Positions 19,990-31,574 of a DNA stretch of 64,000 bases are shown here, piece after piece (the stretch's first letter is position 1; each line of letters begins with the position of its first letter). The DNA is from Diphasiastrum complanatum (lineage: Eukaryota > Streptophyta > Lycopodiopsida > Lycopodiales > Lycopodiaceae), in NCBI GenBank assembly GCA_029204225.1, contig CM055096.1, positions 46,362,579 to 46,426,578 of the forward strand, read 5' to 3'. A program made the position numbers and the translations under genes. The notes beneath the pieces were generated by a model. That model ran no database searches. It was not told where the DNA came from and saw nothing but the letters and a program-made list of their open reading frames with translations.

Positions 19990-21444
19990 CTAGCTTGGTT
20001 CAATCATTGCTTTACTAATCACTCCAAGTGATGATCTGAACTTCATAAAAGGTGTCTTTTGAAGTGGTTTAGTAAGTATATCAGCTACACATTCATTGTT
20101 TGGAACATGCTCCAAAGCAATCTCCTTGGCTTGCACCATTTCTCTCACAAAGTGATGGCATATCTCAATGTGCTTAGATCTTGCATGGAAGATTGGGTTA
20201 GATGCAAGGCGTTGGGCTGATGTATTTTCATTGTAGATGATTGGTGCCTCCTCAAAATCCATGACCTTTAGTTCCACCAATAATCTCTTGATCCAAAGTA
20301 CCTCCTTTGTAGTGGTTGTCAAAGCTTTGTACTCGGCCTCGGTTGAAGATAGAGATATAGTTTCTTGCTTTTTTGAAAGCCATGAAACCACACCTTCTCC
20401 TATGAAAGTTGAATAGGCACTTGTTGATTTCCTATCCCTCTTGTCCCCTGCAAAATCTGAATCACTAAATGCATGAAGGTTAATCACATCTCCTCTATAT
20501 AGAATCCCAAAATCCAATGTACCCGAGATGTATCTTAGAATTCTCTTAGCCTTTTTCCAATGGATATTCAATGGCTTTTGCATGGATTGGCTCAACCTAC
20601 ATACACTAAAGCTAAGATTTGGTCTAGTTATGGTGATCCACATTAAGGAACCTATAAGTTGCCTAAACAAAGTGATGTCCATGAAGGAACTTTCATCATC
20701 TTCATTTGGCACTTTTACATCTTGTTCCATTGGTGTGTCAACACTTTTGCATACTTCCATCTTAAACTTCTTCAAAAGACTTTGAGAATAGTTTACTTGA
20801 CTTATAAAGATAAAATCAGACCCTCTAAGTACTTCTATGCCTAAGATGAAGTGAAGACACCCTAGATCTACCATCTTGAACTCTAAGGATAGATCTATCT
20901 TGATTTTTTCAATACCATCAACACTATTTCCACTAATGATGATGTCATCTACATAAATGAGTAAAAGTATAATACCAACATCATCAAACTTAATGTAAAG
21001 AGTGGGATCATATTCACTTTGAACAAAAGAAAGTGAAATAAGATAGCAATGTAGTCTTGAATTCCAAGATCTCGAGGCTTGCTTCAAGCCATAGATGCTT
21101 CTTTGGAGATGACATACTTTGTTCTCCATTCCATGCTTGATGAACCCTTGTGGCTGCTCCATATAGATATCCTTTTCTAAAAAACCATTCAAAAAAGCAT
21201 TAGAGACATCCATTTGACATAGAATCCATCCAAAATGTGATGCAAGTGCAATGATTAGCCTTATTGTGACCATCTTGGCCACGGGTGCAAAAGTTTTCTC
21301 ATAGTCTATCCCTCTCTCTCGAACATAACCTTTTGCAACTAATCTTGCTTTATGTTTGTTAACACTCCCATTTGCATTCAACTTAAGCTTGAAGACCCAC
21401 TTGCATCCTATTACATTCCTTTGAGGTCTCTCAACAAGAACCAA
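19990..21444 (-). pseudogene. pol: Copia C2 RT-RNase H, open 484-residue frame
   Basis: The frame reads through RT and RNase H without a stop. RT has CKWVFKLK at about 14, KARLVAKGY at about 32 and Y164-V-D-D167. RNase H has FSDSDFAGD (D328) and LSSTEAEY (E369). The third acidic site, normally ICDNxSA, reads IYNENTSA, so Asp is replaced near residue 406. The C-terminus ADILTKPLQK is normal. The upstream integrase part is shifted relative to this frame (overlap at 21411-21444) and gag and protease are absent, so the element is a truncated relic despite its long open frame. Confidence 0.88.
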
Positions 21445-21893
21445 GCTTCATTCTCAATCAAGGCATCATACTCATCCAACATAGCTTTATACCATTCTTT
21501 GGAGTTCAATGCATCTTCAACATTAGATGGTTCTTCAAAACTAGATAAAGCATAAGAAGTGGATGAAATACCCTCAACTTGCTGTCCTTTGCCTTGATAT
21601 GTGAGCCTTGATGGCTCCAATTTTGCCCTTGAAGATCTCCTTGGTGTGATAGGTGGGTTTGGTGCTTGCTCCTCCATGAGATCCTCCTCAAAACCAAGAT
21701 CTTGCTCCTCGGCCATCTTCTTCTTGATTGTTGGAGCACTTAAGTCTTCTTCAAGCATATGCATATGATGTTCATCAAAGATGACATCCCTTGAAACAAC
21801 AAATTTGTTCAAGGATGGGAGATAGACTTTGTAGCCCTTGCTTGAGCTTGCATATCCAAGCAGGAAAAACAATTCATTTTCTACATGTTTCAT
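21411..21893 (-). pseudogene. Copia C2 integrase C-terminus and linker, truncated
   Basis: The frame gives KGYKVYLPSLNKFVVSRDVIFDE, the conserved end of copia integrase, then an acidic linker, the PRRSSRAKLEPSRLTYQGKG motif that precedes RT, and EEPSNVEDALNSKEW. It is followed by a frameshift into the RT frame below 21444. The sequence stops matching copia near 21885, where the LTR remnant of the next element begins, so the integrase core and everything upstream are missing. Confidence 0.82.
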
Positions 21894-21963
21894 TTGAGAG
21901 AGTAAAAATCAGAGAAGGAAGAAGGGCTATTGGGATGAGTAGGAGTTAGATTAGATTCCAACA
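21886..21963 (-). repeat. LTR remnant of copia B
   Basis: On the minus strand CTTAAGGGGGAG (a polypurine tract, 21964-21975) precedes TGTTGGAATC, marking an LTR start at 21963. Only about 80 bp separate this from the end of copia C2, so either the LTR is very short or it was cut when the elements were joined. No partner LTR is seen. Confidence 0.45.
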
Positions 21964-21975
21964 CTCCCCCTTAAG

Positions 21976-23600
21976 CTAACTGCTACAAATCTGAACTGCA
22001 ATTGAGATTTATCATTTCTACTAAAGTAGAGTGATTATCTCTAGACAATGGCTTTGTCAAAATATCAACCAACATACTGTTTGTATGACAGTACTTAGTA
22101 CAATATCTTCATTCTGAACTTTCTCTCTAAGAAAATGGAATTGAACTTCTATATGCTTAGTTCTATTATGAGTTTGTGGGTTCAAAGATAGAGCTATGCA
22201 ACTTTGATTGTCGCACTGGAGTATTGTTGGACCAATCTGTGGGAATTGCAGATCCTGTAGCAGCCTCCTTAGCCAAATTATCTCCTTCACTGCTGATGTA
22301 GCTGCAACATATTCGGATTCTGTAGAGGACAACAAAATGCATTTCTGTTTCTGCTGTTCCATGAAATGGGTCCTCCTGCAAGGAAACAAATATAACCTGA
22401 TGTGGATTTTTTGGTATCCACGTCTCCTACCCAATCGAAATCTGAATAGGTGGTCAGTGTGAGTGCAGCTTCTGTATTGCCATTATAGCTCAAGGCATAG
22501 TGCTTTGTAGCTTGAATGGACTTCGGTACTCTTTGCAGAGCTTTTCAGTGCTGTAAACTTGGATTGGACATGTATTGAGATAGTGTGCTTACTGCATATG
22601 CTAGATTAGGTCGTGTGCAGATCATATAATATATTATAATTCCTATGACGATTGATAAGGATACCTCACATTTCTTGCTGATCTGCTTGAGTTCTGGGAC
22701 ACATGTCTTTAGATAGCTTAGATATAGAATCCATAGGTGTGTCTATGGGCTTGCAGTCCTCCATGCCATATCTACGAAGTACATTGATTAAATAGGATTC
22801 TTGGCTTATAGCGATCCTTCTGCTTGCGCGATCTCTTCTGATCTCCATACCGAGAAGATAATGGACTAGGCCTAAATCAGTTATCTCAAACTCTGATGAA
22901 AGCAGAGATTTGGTTTCCTATAATAACTGATTTGAATTGCTAATAATTACGGAATCATCAATGTATAATGCTATTATAACATAGCTTGACCCTTTATGCT
23001 TGAGATATACGTTAGAGTCTGCGGAGCAAGAAGTGAAATTGTGCTGCAACAAGAAGTGATTGATTCTTTCATACCAGGCCTTGGGAGCTTGCTAAAGACC
23101 ATATAATGCCTTATGCAATTTGCATACCAAATGCTCCTTGCCTTGAAGGATGTAACCTTTTGGTTGATAAATGAATATGTCTTCTTGTATATATCCATGT
23201 AGGAATGTCGTCTGGACGTCCATCTAGTGAATGTCCAGATCTTTAGCAGCTATAGCCAATAAGGTATGAACAGACTGACTCTTTACCACTAGACTAAAGG
23301 TCTCAGTTTAGTCTATCCCATATACTTGTTCAAATCCTTTAACCACCAGTCTAGCTTTCCATTTGGATATTGATCCATCTGGTTTAAGCTTTAGCTTGAA
23401 GATCCACTTGGAGTCAATTGGTTTTACATTTGTAGGAGGATTGATAAGACTCCAGGTCTTGTTCTTCATTAGAGACTGATACTCAGCATCCATGGTAGCT
23501 TTCCATTTGTCTGCATCGGGCATTGACAGGGCTTCTGCTACGATGGTAGGTTCGTCATGACTGATGAAAGCCTGAGGGAAGAAATGATCAGGCTACTATT
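21976..23600 (-). pseudogene. pol: Copia B RT-RNase H, degenerate
   Basis: Reading leftwards the pieces are DEPTIVAEALSMPDADKWKATMDAEYQSLMKN (linker), SKWIFKLKLKPDGSISKWKARLV (RT N-terminus, 23308-23523), GYIQEDIFIYQPKGYIL-like and KHKGSSYVIIAL blocks, EDCKPIDTPMDS (22666-22848), and RNase H (DFDWVGDVDTKKSTSGYICFLAG, LSSTESEYVAA, LQCDNQSCIALS, FHFLREKVQ). Stops and frameshifts break the frame at least four times. The lineage differs from T1 and C2 (CKPIDTPMD and TSGYICFLAG variants). Confidence 0.82.
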
Positions 23601-23764
23601 GTTTTCTTACAGACCTTCAAACTGCAGGTGCATGAGTAGACGATTCTCCTTGATGAATGATTGGGATCATAGCATCTTGCGGTTGAACAAGGCAAGGATT
23701 GCCAATCACAACAACTTCGATTTTTAAATTGACTTACGAACCTCTGACTATGTTAGAGGTTCCT

Positions 23765-24456
23765 TCTTGCTGCTGCTGCATCTTCTTCCTCTCTTCATTG
23801 TGCTTCAGGACATGACAGTCTTTGATGTCGTGGTTGGTTCTTTTGCAATATCTGCAAAATAGCTTGGTCTTGGATGATGATTGACCATGCTACTGTTGTT
23901 GTGGTTGCGATGCTACTAGTTGTTCTGCATTTGTCTTCTTATGCTTGAAGCCTTTCATCTTCTTGGACTGCTGCTTGTTTGAGTAGAGTGCCATGGATTT
24001 GGTACTCATTGTCGTAGACAAGCTTTTCCTCCTAACTTATTCCTGCAACAGACTTGCTGTCAATTTTTGGAGAGACAGAACAGGAGTATTGCTAAGAAGC
24101 AACACTAAATTGTCGGAGGAGGATGGAAGACTGGCAAGAAGAGACATGGTAGAGTCTTCTTCTGAGATAGGCGAACCTATTGCATGCAGTTGGTTTAGCA
24201 ATTATTTGAACTCATTCAGATGGTCGCTAACTAACATGAGCAATCTGAGTGTCCTTCAGATTCAGGGATACAATGGCAAGTGCTTTGCCATCCTTTGCTT
24301 CCCATGCTGGAAGTAGTTCAGGTACTTCCAGTCTGGCTATACATATCTCCAAAGCTCCTTCTCGATCAACATCATCCTCATCTTAAACTTCCACATGTGG
24401 AAGTCATCTCCGTTGAATCTGTTGATCAAGTGGATCTCTGAGGTTGAACCTTCCAT
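23765..24456 (-). pseudogene. gag: Copia B gag with zinc knuckle
   Basis: The minus strand starts MEGSTSEIHLINRFNGDDFH followed by MWKFKMRMMLIEKELW, a typical copia gag N-terminus, with ATG at 24456. It continues with HLNEFK, SLPSSSDNLVLLL and a Gln-rich tract. A full zinc knuckle is readable as C-R-Y-C, K-R-T-N-H, D-I-K-D-C, followed by HVLKHNEERKKMQQQQ. A few stops break it. Downstream the sequence passes almost directly to the RT linker at 23600, so protease and integrase have been deleted from this copy. Confidence 0.78.
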
Positions 24457-24600
24457 TGTAATCGAGATATATAGGAGTGGGTCCTTCTCTAAGAGAATTC
24501 ATAGGTTATAAGTAGATCTTATTGCATGTTTTTTTTTGTCTCTTGGATATCACTTGATAGATTCTTTCCAGCCCTTTTGTTGTTTTCGTTTTTAGTTGTG
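24457..24600. other. 5' flank of copia B; no LTR or primer site seen
   Basis: A T-rich run occurs at about 24530, but no TGGTATCAGAG-type primer site or LTR start is visible upstream of the gag ATG. The 5' end of the element appears lost. Confidence 0.4.
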
Positions 24601-25740
24601 TGATTTCAGTGTATTGACAATGAAAAGAATACAAATGCTGCAGCCAGAGGTACAGTTATGGATTCAGACTTTTATTTGAATGAGATCATTGAAAAGATAA
24701 ATATCAAATTAATAAAATCTGGACAGCTGTATGTGCCTTCCCTGGTGGCACAAACATTAAACGACAAGAATCCTCAGGCTAGGTGGTTGAAAGTTGGCAG
24801 TTTGTTCAAGATCACATGATAACTATTCAAGCCCTGAGATCAAAGACTATCTTAAGAAATTGGTTGGTGAATGGTTGAAATTTAAGCTTTTCAATGGCAG
24901 ACATGTACAGAGGAATATGCAAAAGTCCTTTCATCATCGGTCAGAAATTGCTGTAGCAAGTAATGTGATAAGAGTGTCAGTTTGGATCTGAAACTGGTGA
25001 AAAGCTGTTTCTGTGGTGCATTGCTCAAGAGCTTGGATTCATCAATAAGAGGCCAAAAGATGAAGCGGGTATGGATGGTGCAAGTGGTCTACTGTTTCTG
25101 CCACTCAATAGTTTACCCATTGATGAGGAGTGCACAAGATTGCATGCTATGGATGAAATCATCCCATCTGGCAGCCGCCTTCCCCTTCTTATATAAACTC
25201 ACGACTTGAGCATCTGTTTGAGAGGAATGGTTTGCTCCTGAGCACATATTCAAGCCAACCGTAGGATATTTTGCAACAATCTTACAGCTGGACGAATTGG
25301 ATAAAGTGAAGGTCAGCTGCTAGTCAATTCTGCCCGTAATGAACCACGAGGAGTTATCAACTGAAAACAATCCAAGTTTGTTACGTAACAGGGATTTCCA
25401 TGTCTCGAATATTCCAAAGCATACAGATAATATGGACCAAGTTTCCATGAATTTGGGCAATCTTGTAAAGCAGTTGCTAGCTAGCAAGGCACCTGCAGCA
25501 CCAGATGTGCATCATGTGAATGTTCAAGATCTTGTCTTGGAACACTTAGAGCCACATTTGAGATTGCTACTAACTATGCATCCATCCAATGTCACACCTG
25601 AGAGCTGCATAGGCATTTTCAACCCATCGTTACAGAATGCAATAAAGGAGATCAAACTGGCCTCCACCTGAACTTGGAGATGTCTCTGAGGGGGCTGAAA
25701 GAGATTTGTTACATGCCCATTTGCCTTCTGCTGGCTGAAA
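24601..25740 (+). pseudogene. Coding-like tract, protein not recognised
   Basis: Several conceptual segments on the plus strand look protein-like but are out of frame with each other: DSDFYLNEIIEKINIKLI and LYVPSLVAQTLNDKN (about 24660-24780), then EIKDYLKKLVGEWLKFKL (about 24830-24890), EKLFLWCIAQELGFINKRP (about 25000-25056) with GLLFLPLNSLPIDEECTRL (about 25090-25146), and a 110-codon frame at 25339-25671 containing QDLVLEHLEPHLRLLLTMH. Base composition is less AT-rich than the flanks. I do not recognise the family. It could be a decayed host gene, a retrocopy or captured gene fragments. No transposon motif is present. Confidence 0.35.
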
Positions 25741-27300
25741 TGAGCCTGCTACATTGCACCTGAAATGTTCCTGCTTTTTCCAAACCTTACGCTTGGGCAT
25801 TGTTCCAAGTTTGAAACTACTAATTTCCTACCATTGACAAATAAGGCGTCGTCAAAACGTGGAATCATTGATGAAATCCAAAATCAAAAGGTCATAATTT
25901 CTATACATTGCCACAGTGCATGGGTTAATTAGAGGAAACTTTTAGAGGGATGTGATTGATACAAGTTTCCTCCTATATACTCGAAACTTATCACTCTATC
26001 CATTTAGTTAGCCACAAAACCAACCCAATCATTGTACATGTTGGATACCAAAACTTGTGCTCTTTAATGTTCAATGTTGGGAGTTGACAATGGATGTAAA
26101 AGTACATTCTTGAGGGTAATCATTCTTAGTCTCTATAAAGGTTTATGTAGATGATAGAATTTTACTTTTGGACTGACCCCCAGAACAAATACCATAACAT
26201 TGAAACTTAAATTATCGTCTCATGGGTTGAAAAGGGACAACAGAATTTTTGAAGCTATGTAGCCCGCTGTGTAACTAATGTTCAAGATTGCTCTTAAAAT
26301 TGTTCACCTTTTCTTAGGGCTTTACTTGTCCTAATTATAGTTCCACCAAGATTTTGCATGCCAATAGGCCATGTTATTTTAATGTAGCAAAATTAACAAA
26401 TATAATATATCTTTTTTCTTGAAGATACAAATGTTTTGTGAAGTCATCTTAATTACTTATTTTTAGCAAAATCTATAGGAAACCATAATAAAACCATTAT
26501 GTGATGTGACTCTATGTTTTATTGAAATTATAAAATTATGAATCGATTTTACATTTCAACTATTCAAAAGTAGTTGTAAAAGTATCATTTTTTTTAATCT
26601 AGGTCCATAAAAAAGGTGTTATATATGTCACTTTAAAATTCTTGCTTCATTCATTTCTGACATTTTTTTTATTTCTTCATGATTTCTTGTGACTCCACAT
26701 TCCTTTATGCTATTCTTGTATAGGGTTGCTCTTGTTATCATGGAGATTGCTAGAGAAGATATTCAAAAGCTACTGCTTGTCACTCCTATTGAGAACCAAG
26801 TCAATTGAATTTTCTCTAGGTTCATAGTGATATTATTGATACTTTGGCAAAGATAGGTGCACACACAAGGAAATGATCATTTGCTATGGAATATAGATCG
26901 ACTATACTTTATCTATATAGCTTGAGAGCTCCAAATTATGATGGTACCACAGTAGTTCTTTTCAGGTCTAGAATAAAAAATTCATGAGACTTTTTTCATC
27001 ATTGAGTGAAGCCTTTCAATTTTTTTTCTCAATAATTCACATATCCTAGTCTTTATGCTCTACCCTTGATAAGGGATTCTCAAAACCAATAAATACATAT
27101 AGATATTATTGTATTTAAAAAATCTCCAAATGTTGTAAGAAGGAATGAAGTAGATGATTTATTTGGAAGGGCTCTTGCAACATGTAAAATAACGGGTGCA
27201 TTCATACAATGGACTTTCCCAAGATTGGATTATGTATTTTATTAGCGTATTTCAAGTATGTCACATACTGCTCATTTGACAACAATAATTGAATTATCTC

Positions 27301-27356
<56 letters not shown>

Positions 27357-27900
27357 TGCTATAAGAAAAAGTTACTCTTCAATAGAAACCTTATTGTTGT
27401 ATGAGAAATATTTTGAATCTTCATAAAATAGGAAAGTAGACCAATAAGTTATGTGAGCTCTACTAGCAAGTGAAATCAATGTTGTCTTTCTAAGTTTTTC
27501 CTTCTATCTTGTATGTGTTCATACTTAGGTAGTGTTTTTGTTGAACTTTTTTACATTGGCTAGTCTAGCCAAAGGAATGCTTATGTTGTAAAGTCGGGTA
27601 CACAGAGGATCTTCACCTACTATTTTTCCTTATTTTTTTGTTTTCTTATAGAGTTGGCCTAGATTAACAATTCATGTACAAAGAAATTACATTTAAAAAA
27701 CTAGACGAGCTAACCTTTAGATAAGTTTCAAAAGCCTAGTTGGATTTGAAATGACTATGATTAGTTACTACTCATCTTCTAAAGGCTTCAATAATTTTCC
27801 ACTATAAAAGCTCCATAATTGATGTCTTTGTTTATTCCAAAATGGTTCTTTCAATGCCTTTTTTACAAATCATAAAACAGAATCATGAATGGGCACAGAT
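25741..27900. other. AT-rich stretch without a recognisable gene
   Basis: No coding motif, LTR end or primer site is visible. The one clear feature is the long dinucleotide run at 27304-27355. Confidence 0.55.
27304..27355. repeat. (GT)26 microsatellite
   Basis: An uninterrupted GT run of about 52 bp. Perfect runs of this length are usually length-variable between individuals. Confidence 0.97.
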
Positions 27901-28260
27901 ATTCAATGACAAAATAATGTTTTTGTGTATAGGCTATTCATGATGAATAATTGAAAAAACTATGTAGAGAGTGAAGGTTCCAATACAGCCCCGCATTGTT
28001 CCTACCTTGTAATTTACATAAGATTCACATATAGGTTCAATGGATAACATACAAACATCATTCACAACTCCAAAGCATTGTCGCAGTGTATGGGAGTTGC
28101 TTTGCCTTGCTATTCCTTGCAATCAACAAAGAGTCTATAAAGCCACGTGCATTCACTAGCTGCATTTGCCACTGCTCTATATTCTGCTGCCATGGACGAG
28201 AGTGAAACAGTGGGTTATTTCTTATCCACCCACGGAAGAGAGTGCAACAATGGGTTATTT
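27901..28260 (-). pseudogene. Copia RNase H fragment
   Basis: The minus strand reads PTVSLSSMAAEYRAVANAASECTWL then TPIHCDNALEL, matching the second and third acidic blocks of copia RNase H. The usual Glu of SLSSTEAEY is Met-Ala-Ala-Glu here, and stops follow. It directly adjoins integrase sequence, with RT missing between them. Confidence 0.65.
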
Positions 28261-28434
28261 ATTATCCACCCATGAGATAGTTGTTGAGCCAAGTGTAAAA
28301 ACCAATAACTTACTAGGATGCATCTTTCTTATCCACCCACGGAAGAGAGTGCAACAATGGGTTATTTATTATCCACCCATGAGATAGTTGTTGAGCCAAG
28401 TGTAAAAACCAATAACTTACTAGGATGCATCTTT
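28221..28434. repeat. Perfect 107-bp tandem duplication
   Basis: Units 28221-28327 and 28328-28434 are identical by eye. Each unit itself contains two related pieces (CTTATCCACCCACGG and ATTATCCACCCATGA). It lies at the junction of the RNase H and integrase fragments of a decayed copia copy. Confidence 0.95.
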
Positions 28435-29830
28435 CTTTTGAGACGCTTCCTCGTAAGTTCTTAGTTTCTAAAGTCATGAGGGCAAAGTTGACTCTTGGAT
28501 TGGTACTTGCAATCTTTCTTTTTCATAGAATCTTTTTTTCCCTTCCTCACTTGACTATGCATGATCGGATCCATCCATCTCTCCAAAGGTACGCAACTCG
28601 GTTGAGGTTTACTTCTTCATGGATCTTTTTCTTTTCTTTTTCATTTGTGAATGATTGTCATCTTCTTTAGGCGAGCCCTTGTCAAAATCCAACACCTGCG
28701 GTTGATTTTGGCTTCGGATTTTACACCTTTTGTGAAGCAACATGCTCGTAAAAATCACATCCTTGCTCACAATGATCTTCTTGGTTTGCAGATTGTAAGC
28801 TTTCTCCTTGGTAGCATATCCAACAAATATGCATTTTGTCCACTTCGAATCATATGTATGTCTTTTCTAATCAAGTACATGTGTGTACTTCATGCATCCA
28901 AAGATCGTCAAATGTGACACATGCAGGTTGGTGCCTATACACATCTCTTCATATGTCTTTTTATCCAAAGCTTTGGTAGGAGATGTGTTTTATAAGTACG
29001 TTGATGTGTTTACAGCTTTGGCCCAATATGAGTTACTCAGACCCTTGGCTTTCATCATACTCGTGGCACATTCCACTAAGTTCATGTTCTTTTTTCAACC
29101 ACTCCATTTTGTTGTGGTGTGTATGTGGTGGTAAGTTACCTTCTGATGCCATGTTCTTTGCAAAAGTTCTCAAAAGCGACTAAACTATACTCACCACTTT
29201 TGTCACTTCTAGGACCTTAATCCTTTTGCTCGACTCTCAACAAGTCTCTGCAATTCAATGTCTGCTTATCTACAACTGATTGAAGCTTGTACAACTTCCC
29301 ATCTCCTTGTATTCCTCTTGCAATCACCTTGAAATTCTTCTTCATGTCCTTTATAAGGAACTTGTCCTTATAAAACTCTCATTTCATGTCATTGTTTGTG
29401 ATACAACCAACTGAAAGCATATTGTTGCCTAAATTCAAAATGAGTAGTGTATTTTTCAATACACCTTTCTCACCCTGTTCAAAATAGATTGGCATACTCC
29501 CATGCCCCTTGCTCTCTTGCATATTGTCCCCAAGAACAACCTTGTTTTTGGCATCCTCATTTACATAGGAGGAGAACCACTTCCTATGTGAAATCATGTA
29601 GGAGGATGCTCTCGAATCTGTATACCACTCGTCACTATTCGAGCTTGAGTTTCTTGAGTGAATATGATGCACTTTCTTTGACATCTTTATCAAGGAAATT
29701 TGTTGCTTAGTGATTTTACATACCAAAAGCTCAATTGAAATTTGATCTCCTCCTATCTCTCATGCTTTGTGCATACTTCTTAATGTGGCCCTTCGACTCA
29801 ATATGACAGGCATTATCACAATCATAACTT
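28435..29830 (-). pseudogene. Copia integrase and protease fragments, degenerate
   Basis: The minus strand holds, from right to left: a degenerate zinc knuckle (GHIKKYAQSMRD, about 29750-29830), protease (29379-29726; EWYTDSRASSYMISHRKWF, where DSGASSHM is expected so the active-site Gly is Arg), NTLLILNLGNNMLSVG of the GAG-pre-integrase zone, and integrase C-terminal pieces (LTIFGCMKYTHMYLIRK). Frames are broken many times. This is an old copia copy of a lineage different from T1, with RT deleted. Confidence 0.65.
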
Positions 29831-29870
29831 GTGATTTTGGCATTATTCACCTACTTGGAAGGAACCAAAA

Positions 29871-30215
29871 TTGACAAGATTTGATTGTAAGTAGATTTCA
29901 CATCATCTTATCTTCATTCCAACTTTGTGAGGGAGCGCTAGAACTGAGATTATAAGTCCATTTGTTGGATTAGAAATCTAATTTGAGTGAAAAACTACAA
30001 GGGAGAGACCTTAGTGAGTTTCTAGAGACAATCAAATTCATTTCTTGGCAAGATTTGTTTGAAAGTAGTTTTCACTTCATCTTATCTTCATTCCAACTTT
30101 GTGAGGGAGTGATAGAACTATGATTATAAGTCCATTTGTTGGATTAGAAATCAAATTTGAGTGAAACACTGCAAGTGTGAGACCTTTGTGAGTTTCAAGT
30201 CAATCAAATCTATTT
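29871..30215. repeat. About 174-bp tandem duplication before a gag fragment
   Basis: The blocks TTGACAAGATTTG (29871) and TTGGCAAGATTTG (30045) each begin a unit that contains CTTATCTTCATTCCAACTTTG and GTCCATTTGTTGGATTAGAAATC. The two copies differ at a few positions. They lie directly upstream of the gag start at 30241 and probably represent the leader of that element. Confidence 0.88.
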
Positions 30216-30240
30216 CTTGTTTGTAGAAGTCACTAGTAAG

Positions 30241-30900
30241 ATGGGATCTGCTGGAGCATACCTTCTAGAAGCTAGTGAGAGGTTGTTTTCTACAAATTAT
30301 GCTATTTGGAAGGTTAGGATGGAGTCACTCTTGGTGCTCCAAGACCTTTATGAGTTCTTGATTGAAGATGAAGATGAACCTCTAGGTGCACAAGAGTTAG
30401 CTAGATACAAGAAGAGATCTAGGCTTGCACTTCATTGTGTGAAGATGAATGTGAGCAATGATTTGTTGAGAGAAGTATCAGCTTGTACTAGTGCTAAAGA
30501 GGCTTGGGAGTCTTTAAAATCAATCTATGAGTCTAGCAACACTTCTAGAGTTCTTATGCTTAGAAATCAAATTTTGCAAAGCATGAGGAGAAGTGAGGAG
30601 AGTGCACATGATTATGTACTCAGAATCAAGTCTCTAAATAGGGAGTTGGCTTCCATTGGAGAGAAGATTCATGATGGAGAGCTTGTACAAATTGTCCTTA
30701 ATGGTCTAGGAGATGACTTTGCAAATTTGGTCCAAAGTTTGCCATCCAAGACACTTTGCCAACTATAGAAAAACTTCACAGTGTATTAGTGGCTGAAGAG
30801 TGTATAATGCTCCATGCAAAATCTAGGATAAGTTCTTTGTCGTTGCAAGATGGTGATGAGAAAGTCAAAAGGAAGTCGAATTTGCTATGTATTCCCTCTC
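30241..30900 (+). pseudogene. gag: Copia gag fragment
   Basis: An open frame starting MGSAGAYLLEASERL (ATG at 30241) encodes about 175 residues of copia gag, with YAIWKVRMESLL, KEAWESLKSIYES, RVLMLRNQIL and LNGLGDDFANLVQS. A frameshift near 30760 leads into EKLHSVLVAEE in the next frame, and the match ends by about 30890. It closely resembles the gag of element K (36600-37528, minus strand), so both belong to one family, but the two lie in opposite orientation. Protease and pol are absent here. Confidence 0.85.
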
Positions 30901-31574
30901 TCCATAGTGAGAAGATAGAAAATTTTTGGAGCTCATTGGCAATCTCAAGCTAGTTCACTATGTACATTGAGTTTTTGTGATCCAAATGAAACCAAATCAA
31001 TTTCTACTTGTTTCTCAGGTTGAAGGCCGTACTACAGCCTGTAGTACACACGTGTGGGCTCGAATTTCAATGTTTATCAATGTTTTTGATTGTTAATGCC
31101 TGTTGTTTGTCAAATTGCCAATCTAGATCAACTTTTTTGTATCTAGTTTTTTGATAGATTGTTAAGCAAGCATCCAATCACTCTTGTGGATCTTTTGTAG
31201 ATCCATTTATGGTCCTAAAGTACAGTACTTTCACATGGAGTACAATCGCATGAAGTGAAAACTTCAGCTGGCTACAGAATGAGAACTCTGATCATTGTGT
31301 GTGATAACACATGCAATGGAACTATCTGAATGAATTGATAGAAACAATTATCAGATGTTTTAGATATCAAAAGATCAGAAGAAGTTTTCTGATGAAGATA
31401 CTTATCTTGATATACTACTCAAAATATCTATTACTGATATTTTCTACAGTTATTACAACCGCCTCAGAACTGTAACTGCATGTACAATGTAGGCGGACTG
31501 TCAACGCAAAGTCGTTGGGTTGAATTTTAGACCAGATTTGAGACCGACAGTATCGAACTTTACAAAGTATTGAA
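30901..31574. other. Unassigned stretch with one G-box palindrome
   Basis: No coding motif is visible. CACACGTGTG occurs at 31047-31056. The stretch may be part of a leader or LTR of the gag fragment to its left or of the LTR to its right, but no boundary can be fixed. Confidence 0.4.

Noticed and set aside
19990-21444. Functional RT-RNase H gene
   Set aside because: Although open for 484 codons, it lacks a start context, gag, protease and most of integrase, and one RNase H acidic residue is replaced; treated as a relic.
27304-27355. GT run as a regulatory element
   Set aside because: An isolated microsatellite with no gene nearby; a simple repeat is the sufficient explanation.
28221-28434. 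CRISPR-like array
   Set aside because: Only two long identical units with no spacers; a tandem duplication.
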